The notes beneath the pieces are model-generated. The model was given only the letters and a program-made list of their open reading frames with translations. It did no database searches and was not told the origin of the DNA. The position numbers were made by a program, and so were the translations under genes. Shown here piece after piece: positions 5,990 to 9,315 of a stretch of DNA of 9,315 nt (its first letter is position 1; each line of letters begins with the position of its first letter). The DNA lies in NCBI GenBank assembly GCA_033722075.1, contig JAWVZU010000156.1:1-9315 (forward strand). The letters run 5' to 3'. The stretch is from JAWVZU01 sp033722075 (GTDB taxonomy: Bacteria; Pseudomonadota; Gammaproteobacteria; Xanthomonadales; SZUA-38).

Positions 5990-7333
5990 CTAGGAAGCCT
6001 CTTCAAGGGGCCTCAGGTACCGCACATCGCGAATGGAGAAACTGCATGGCTCGGATGCGAGAAGAAACCCGGCCACGACGTTGAGCCGGGTGAGGTCGGC
6101 ATCGGGGAACTCGGTGAGCTCGAAGGTGTAGGTTGCCCAGTCCGGCGTCAGATCCAACTTCACGCTCTTAAGGCCGCCTTTCTCCGCGTCTTCAACGTCC
6201 TTGATTTCCAGGTGCAGGGAGGGGCATTCGGTCGCTGGGTCGCGCTTCAGTTCCAGGCGGATCCGGTCATAGACCGAGTAATCCTTGGTAAACCGCTCCA
6301 CCACGGCGCCGATGGGACTGCGCAGCAGGTAGAGGTAGGCCCACGGGTCACCGCCGGGGTAAAGCACGTGGAGCGCGTCGTCTTCGATCTTCAAGTGAGT
6401 GTGGACGGTGGCGAAGTGATCGAAATCGTCGGCGGGCGCATCGAACAGTCCATAGGAATGATATCCGGGTCGGCCCGCTTCAATGATGACCGGGTGCCCT
6501 ATGGGGCTTTCGGCCGAATAGACCGCTTCCGGAGCGGCTGTGCTCTTGTCCTGGCTGTCCAGGCGAAAAAGCAACCGCCGGCCCAGTGAAAGCAGGTGCT
6601 CGTATTCCTGCAGCAAGGGCTGGTTGAGTTGATTGCGCAAAAGTGAATGGGAGATCGGGTCGGTGAGCAGCGCCCAATACCGGGCCCGCCCTGTTTCGAG
6701 CTCAGCCTCTGACGAACCGGAACTCTCATTCCACAAGAAAAGCGGCTCGCGGCGAGCGTAGGGACTGAGACCCTCGCCAACCTCCGTCTCGAACCGGAGC
6801 GACAGTTCGCGAATGGAATTGTTCATGTCCTGTTCGACGGATGCAATGCGCTCGACCGTCCGGTAGTAGTCGTAGAGCATCGATTCGAGCTCGGCATCCG
6901 CCATCTCGCTGATGAGACCGGAGGAGCTCAAAGCCCGGTAGGTGCCGGAATTGGCGATGAAACTGAGCCTTCGCTGCGCCGTCTCCAATGCAGCGCTGGC
7001 GAATGCCGTCAAGGCTGCGTCATACCAGTCGGTGTTGCCGGCTTCCGGATCACCGGTGGCAAGCACGGTCAGGGAGGCCCCGAAAATGGCCGTCTCCCGT
7101 TCGAGCTTGAGCTGTTCTAGGCGTCGGATATCGTCATTGATATCCCGCTGGAGATTCACCAGGTAATCGTTGAGTCTCGCCTGCGTCTGCTTGTTCTCGT
7201 ACCAGGTGTCGATCTGCAGCGCGATGATGATGCCGGCGATGACCAGGAGGATTTCACCGCCCGCGTAGCCGAAGTATTTCCTGAATTCCCGATTCATGAA
7301 GAACCCACGCTTGATCCAACGGTAGTGAAGCAT
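5990..7333 (-). CDS. DUF6090-like membrane protein with C-terminal CBM-like jelly roll
   Basis: The 447-residue product has KYFGYAGGEILLVIAGIIIA at 19-38, running into LQIDTWYE. This is the signature of DUF6090-type proteins (KYxxYAxGEIxLVxxGIxIALQIxxW), with one transmembrane helix at about 22-41. Residues 47-80 look like a coiled coil. About 100-260 are helical and include a FIANSGTYRALSSSGLI segment typical of the family. Residues about 305-441 change character to beta strands: YDRIRLELKRDP, SLHLEIKDVEDA, LDLTPDWATYTFELTEF, DADLTRLNVVAGFLL and FSIRDVRYL. That order matches galactose-binding/CBM-like jelly rolls seen in secreted proteins. The helix with basic residues before it implies N-in, with everything else periplasmic. 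Function is unknown; glycan binding is inference. The start at 7333 is kept because family members carry about 20 residues before KYF; ATG 7297 is the alternative. It lies 21 bp after anmK and 45 bp before the TPR gene. Confidence 0.87.
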   Translation of the reverse strand: MLHYRWIKRGFFMNREFRKYFGYAGGEILLVIAGIIIALQIDTWYENKQTQARLNDYLVNLQRDINDDIRRLEQLKLERETAIFGASLTVLATGDPEAGNTDWYDAALTAFASAALETAQRRLSFIANSGTYRALSSSGLISEMADAELESMLYDYYRTVERIASVEQDMNNSIRELSLRFETEVGEGLSPYARREPLFLWNESSGSSEAELETGRARYWALLTDPISHSLLRNQLNQPLLQEYEHLLSLGRRLLFRLDSQDKSTAAPEAVYSAESPIGHPVIIEAGRPGYHSYGLFDAPADDFDHFATVHTHLKIEDDALHVLYPGGDPWAYLYLLRSPIGAVVERFTKDYSVYDRIRLELKRDPATECPSLHLEIKDVEDAEKGGLKSVKLDLTPDWATYTFELTEFPDADLTRLNVVAGFLLASEPCSFSIRDVRYLRPLEEAS

Positions 7334-7354
7334 CCCCGGGATTAGGCAAGCACG

Positions 7355-8461
7355 CTAGAAGTAGCTTGCGCCGAGAACTCGCTCGCCGGCCGCCCCGGTG
7401 ACCTCCGGGAGATTGCCCGGCGCATTGGCAAGACGCCGTTCGGCCAGCCAGGCGAACAGCATCGCCTCCACCCAGTCCGGGTCGAGCCCATAGTCGTCCG
7501 TAGTCTCGACCGAGAGGTCGGGAAGACGTTCGCCGAGGGCGTCCATCAGCGCCGGGTTGTGGGTGCCGCCGCCGCAGGCCAACAGTCGATCACAGGTCGG
7601 GAACCAGGCTTCCAGAGCCCGGGCGACGGTTTCGGTGGTGAGCTTCAGCAGCGTCGCCTGAACGTCCTCGGGTTCCCGGTCGTCGACCGGGTAGCGCCGC
7701 AACCAGTTGAGATTGAAATGTTCGCGCCCGGTGCTCTTCGGGGGCGCCAGCTCGAAATAGGGATCCTCAAGCAGCGCCGCCAGCAGGTCGTCGTCGGCCT
7801 CACCCGATACGGCCCAGCGGCCGTCCATGTCCATCGGCCGACCCTGGTGTTCGTGAATCCACTCGTCCAACAGGCAGCTGGCCGGCCCGCTGTCGAAGCC
7901 GATGACAGCCTGACCAGCCGCAGCCGGCAGCAGCGTCAGATTGGCAATTCCCCCAAGATTCAGTACTGCCCGGTTCTCGGAATCATCGCGCAGGACGGCT
8001 GCATGCAGGGCCGATGCCAGCGGAGCGCCCTGACCGCCGGCCGCCGTGTCTCGCCGCCGCAGGTCTGCCACCACCGGGCGGCCGGTCGCCTCAGCGATCC
8101 GGTTCGGGTCGCCGATCTGCTGGGTGATCACCGGTGAACTCTCGATGTCGTGATAAATGGTCTGGCCGTGAGATCCGATCGCCGTTACGTCGCCAAGAGA
8201 AATGCCGGCCTCGTCGGCCAGGGAGACGGCGCACTCACCGAAGAAGTCGCCGACCGCCGCATCCAGGCGGCCGAGATCGATGACGTTGACGCTGGTGGGG
8301 TCGGCGATGGCCCGCCCGAGGCGGGCTCTCAGCTCATCGGGATAGGCAAAGCAATGCGCGGTCCGCAGTTCGATCCGGTCTCCGTCGATCGCAACCAGGG
8401 CCGTGTCGACCCCGTCCATGCTGGTTCCCGAGATCAGCCCGAGAAACAGCCGCTCGCTCAT
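7355..8461 (-). CDS. anmK: Anhydro-N-acetylmuramic acid kinase AnmK
   Basis: AnmK phosphorylates and hydrates 1,6-anhydro-N-acetylmuramic acid, released from cell-wall turnover, to N-acetylmuramate-6-phosphate in the cytosol, feeding it to MurQ and the peptidoglycan precursor pool. The 368-residue length is that of the family (E. coli about 369). Hallmarks are clear: SGTSMDGVD at 11-19 (phosphate loop of the ASKHA fold), GSHGQT at 96-101, ADLRRRDTAAGGQGAPL at 132-148, NLGGIAN at 168-174, GFDSGP at 188-193 (the Asp, residue 190, aligns with the catalytic base), PPKSTGREHFN at 240-250, CGGGTHN at 296-302 and DPDWVEAMLFAWLA at 327-340. No key residue is missing. Its ATG overlaps the stop of the upstream endopeptidase gene as ATGA, implying translational coupling. 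Enzymes for wall cleavage and for recycling of the product are thus made together. Identification is secure. Confidence 0.98.
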   Translation of the reverse strand: MSERLFLGLISGTSMDGVDTALVAIDGDRIELRTAHCFAYPDELRARLGRAIADPTSVNVIDLGRLDAAVGDFFGECAVSLADEAGISLGDVTAIGSHGQTIYHDIESSPVITQQIGDPNRIAEATGRPVVADLRRRDTAAGGQGAPLASALHAAVLRDDSENRAVLNLGGIANLTLLPAAAGQAVIGFDSGPASCLLDEWIHEHQGRPMDMDGRWAVSGEADDDLLAALLEDPYFELAPPKSTGREHFNLNWLRRYPVDDREPEDVQATLLKLTTETVARALEAWFPTCDRLLACGGGTHNPALMDALGERLPDLSVETTDDYGLDPDWVEAMLFAWLAERRLANAPGNLPEVTGAAGERVLGASYF

Positions 8462-9315
8462 TCCGCCGTGGCGAGCAACTCGGTCGCCGCGAGCCGGTCC
8501 AGTTGGCCAAGGTAGGGACGGGCCTTTTCCTGGAACAGGGCGAGCTGGTCGCCCGGCAGAGGATCGGCCTTGGGAAGATCGACCGTCGCCGGGTTGCGAT
8601 GCACGCCGTTGACGATGAACTCGTAGTGCAGGTGAGGTGCCGTGGCCAGACCCGTCGCGCCCACGTAGCCGATCACTTCGCCCTGGGAGACCTTCTCGCC
8701 CTTGTTTACGGCCCGGCGGGTGAAGTGCAGGTACTTGGTCACGATTCCGTTCGGGTGTTCGATGAACACGTGGTGGCCGTTGTATTTGCCATAGCTGGAG
8801 CGGATCACGCGTCCGTCGCCGGCTGCCATCACCGGCGTGCCCGACGGCGCCCGATAGTCGATGCCGTTGTGCGCCTTCACCCGGTTGAGGATGGGATGAA
8901 AGCGGCGCGGATTGAAACTGGAACTGACGTAGGAAAAGTTCAGGGGCGCCCGCAGGAACGACTTCTTGATGTTTCGGCCATCGGGCGTGAAATAGCCGAC
9001 GCCGCTGTCGCTCTCGAAGCGGATCGCCTGGACCTTCCGTCCCTGGTTGACGAAAGTTGCGGCCAGGATGTCCCCGGTGCGTACGAATTCGCCGTCCCGG
9101 ATCACTTCTTCGTAGATCACCTGGAATGAGTCACCGCTGCGGATATCGAGGATGAAATCGATGTCCCAGCCGAACAGGTGGGCGAGGTCCATGATCAAGG
9201 CGTCGGTCAGGCCGGCATCACGGCCCGCCATGAAAAAGGAATCACGGATGACCCCGCTGGCTTCCCGCACTTCGCGGACCAGGTTCAGGGGCACCAGCCG
9301 GCTGGCCAGCCCCTC
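8458..9315 (-). CDS. mepM: MepM-like murein DD-endopeptidase, M23 family (5' end beyond the window)
   Basis: The frame is open to the right edge, giving 285 visible residues; the N-terminus, including any membrane anchor and LysM/OapA-type part, is missing. The GTG at 9294 is internal, because in-frame codons continue upstream to the edge (EGLASRL, then VPLNLVREV). Residues 1 to about 120 (including ALIMDLAHLFGWDIDFILDI and SGDSFQVIYEEV) match the Csd3-like second domain that precedes the peptidase in MepM/YebA. Residues about 135-245 are the M23 zinc peptidase. HNGID gives His149 and Asp153, and HLHYE gives His228 and His230, so the metal and catalytic residues are all present. SSSFNPRRFHP is the usual entry to the domain. 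Such enzymes cut D-Ala to meso-Dap cross-links in the periplasm, opening the sacculus for growth. The stop overlaps the anmK start. Activity is inferred from family; the exact ortholog name is less sure than the domain call. Confidence 0.95.
   Translation of the reverse strand, partial: EGLASRLVPLNLVREVREASGVIRDSFFMAGRDAGLTDALIMDLAHLFGWDIDFILDIRSGDSFQVIYEEVIRDGEFVRTGDILAATFVNQGRKVQAIRFESDSGVGYFTPDGRNIKKSFLRAPLNFSYVSSSFNPRRFHPILNRVKAHNGIDYRAPSGTPVMAAGDGRVIRSSYGKYNGHHVFIEHPNGIVTKYLHFTRRAVNKGEKVSQGEVIGYVGATGLATAPHLHYEFIVNGVHRNPATVDLPKADPLPGDQLALFQEKARPYLGQLDRLAATELLATAE

Noticed and set aside
8503..9129. Plus-strand frame of 208 codons
   Set aside because: It is antisense to the M23 peptidase domain with its intact HxxxD and HxH motifs.
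9292..9294. GTG as true start of the M23 peptidase
   Set aside because: The frame stays open to the window edge, and MepM-type proteins have a further N-terminal region, so this is an internal valine codon.

Overview
The window looks like the chromosome of a GC-rich gammaproteobacterium. An MepM-type M23 peptidoglycan peptidase followed by anmK in a 4-bp stop/start overlap is a familiar gammaproteobacterial arrangement. Abundant secreted beta-propeller proteins, a TolB-like/TPR membrane protein and an extracellular protein ending in GSGFE make me favour the Xanthomonadales/Wenzhouxiangella neighbourhood. That lineage guess is inference, not a database result.

Left part (1-3731): a divergent pair of predicted secreted proteins. 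A minus-strand gene runs off the left edge (1-607). It has a signal peptide and looks like a WD40/PD40-type propeller. Facing away from it is a 904-residue FG-GAP protein (1017-3731) built as two successive seven-blade sets. The first set is a strikingly regular 69-residue tandem repeat with a DVNGDG calcium-loop motif in every unit. The second set is diverged and lacks those loops. The roughly 400 bp between the genes holds several inverted repeats and one possible 37-codon leader ORF, but no convincing full gene.

Centre (3732-3844): a short convergent gap with an AT-rich hairpin that may end transcription from either side.

Right part (3845-9315): four minus-strand genes in close succession. 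In transcription order they are the 5'-truncated MepM-like endopeptidase, anmK, a DUF6090-like single-pass membrane protein fused to a carbohydrate-binding-like jelly roll, and a three-helix membrane protein with a TolB/FlgO-like domain and TPRs. Gaps are -4, 21 and 45 bp, so one transcript is plausible. The first two act on cell-wall cleavage and on recycling of anhydro-muropeptide sugar. The last two have no known role; from predicted topology both place their large domains in the periplasm, so I suggest, as a hypothesis only, an envelope- or glycan-related accessory module. No tRNA, rRNA, CRISPR array, insertion sequence or phage gene was seen.
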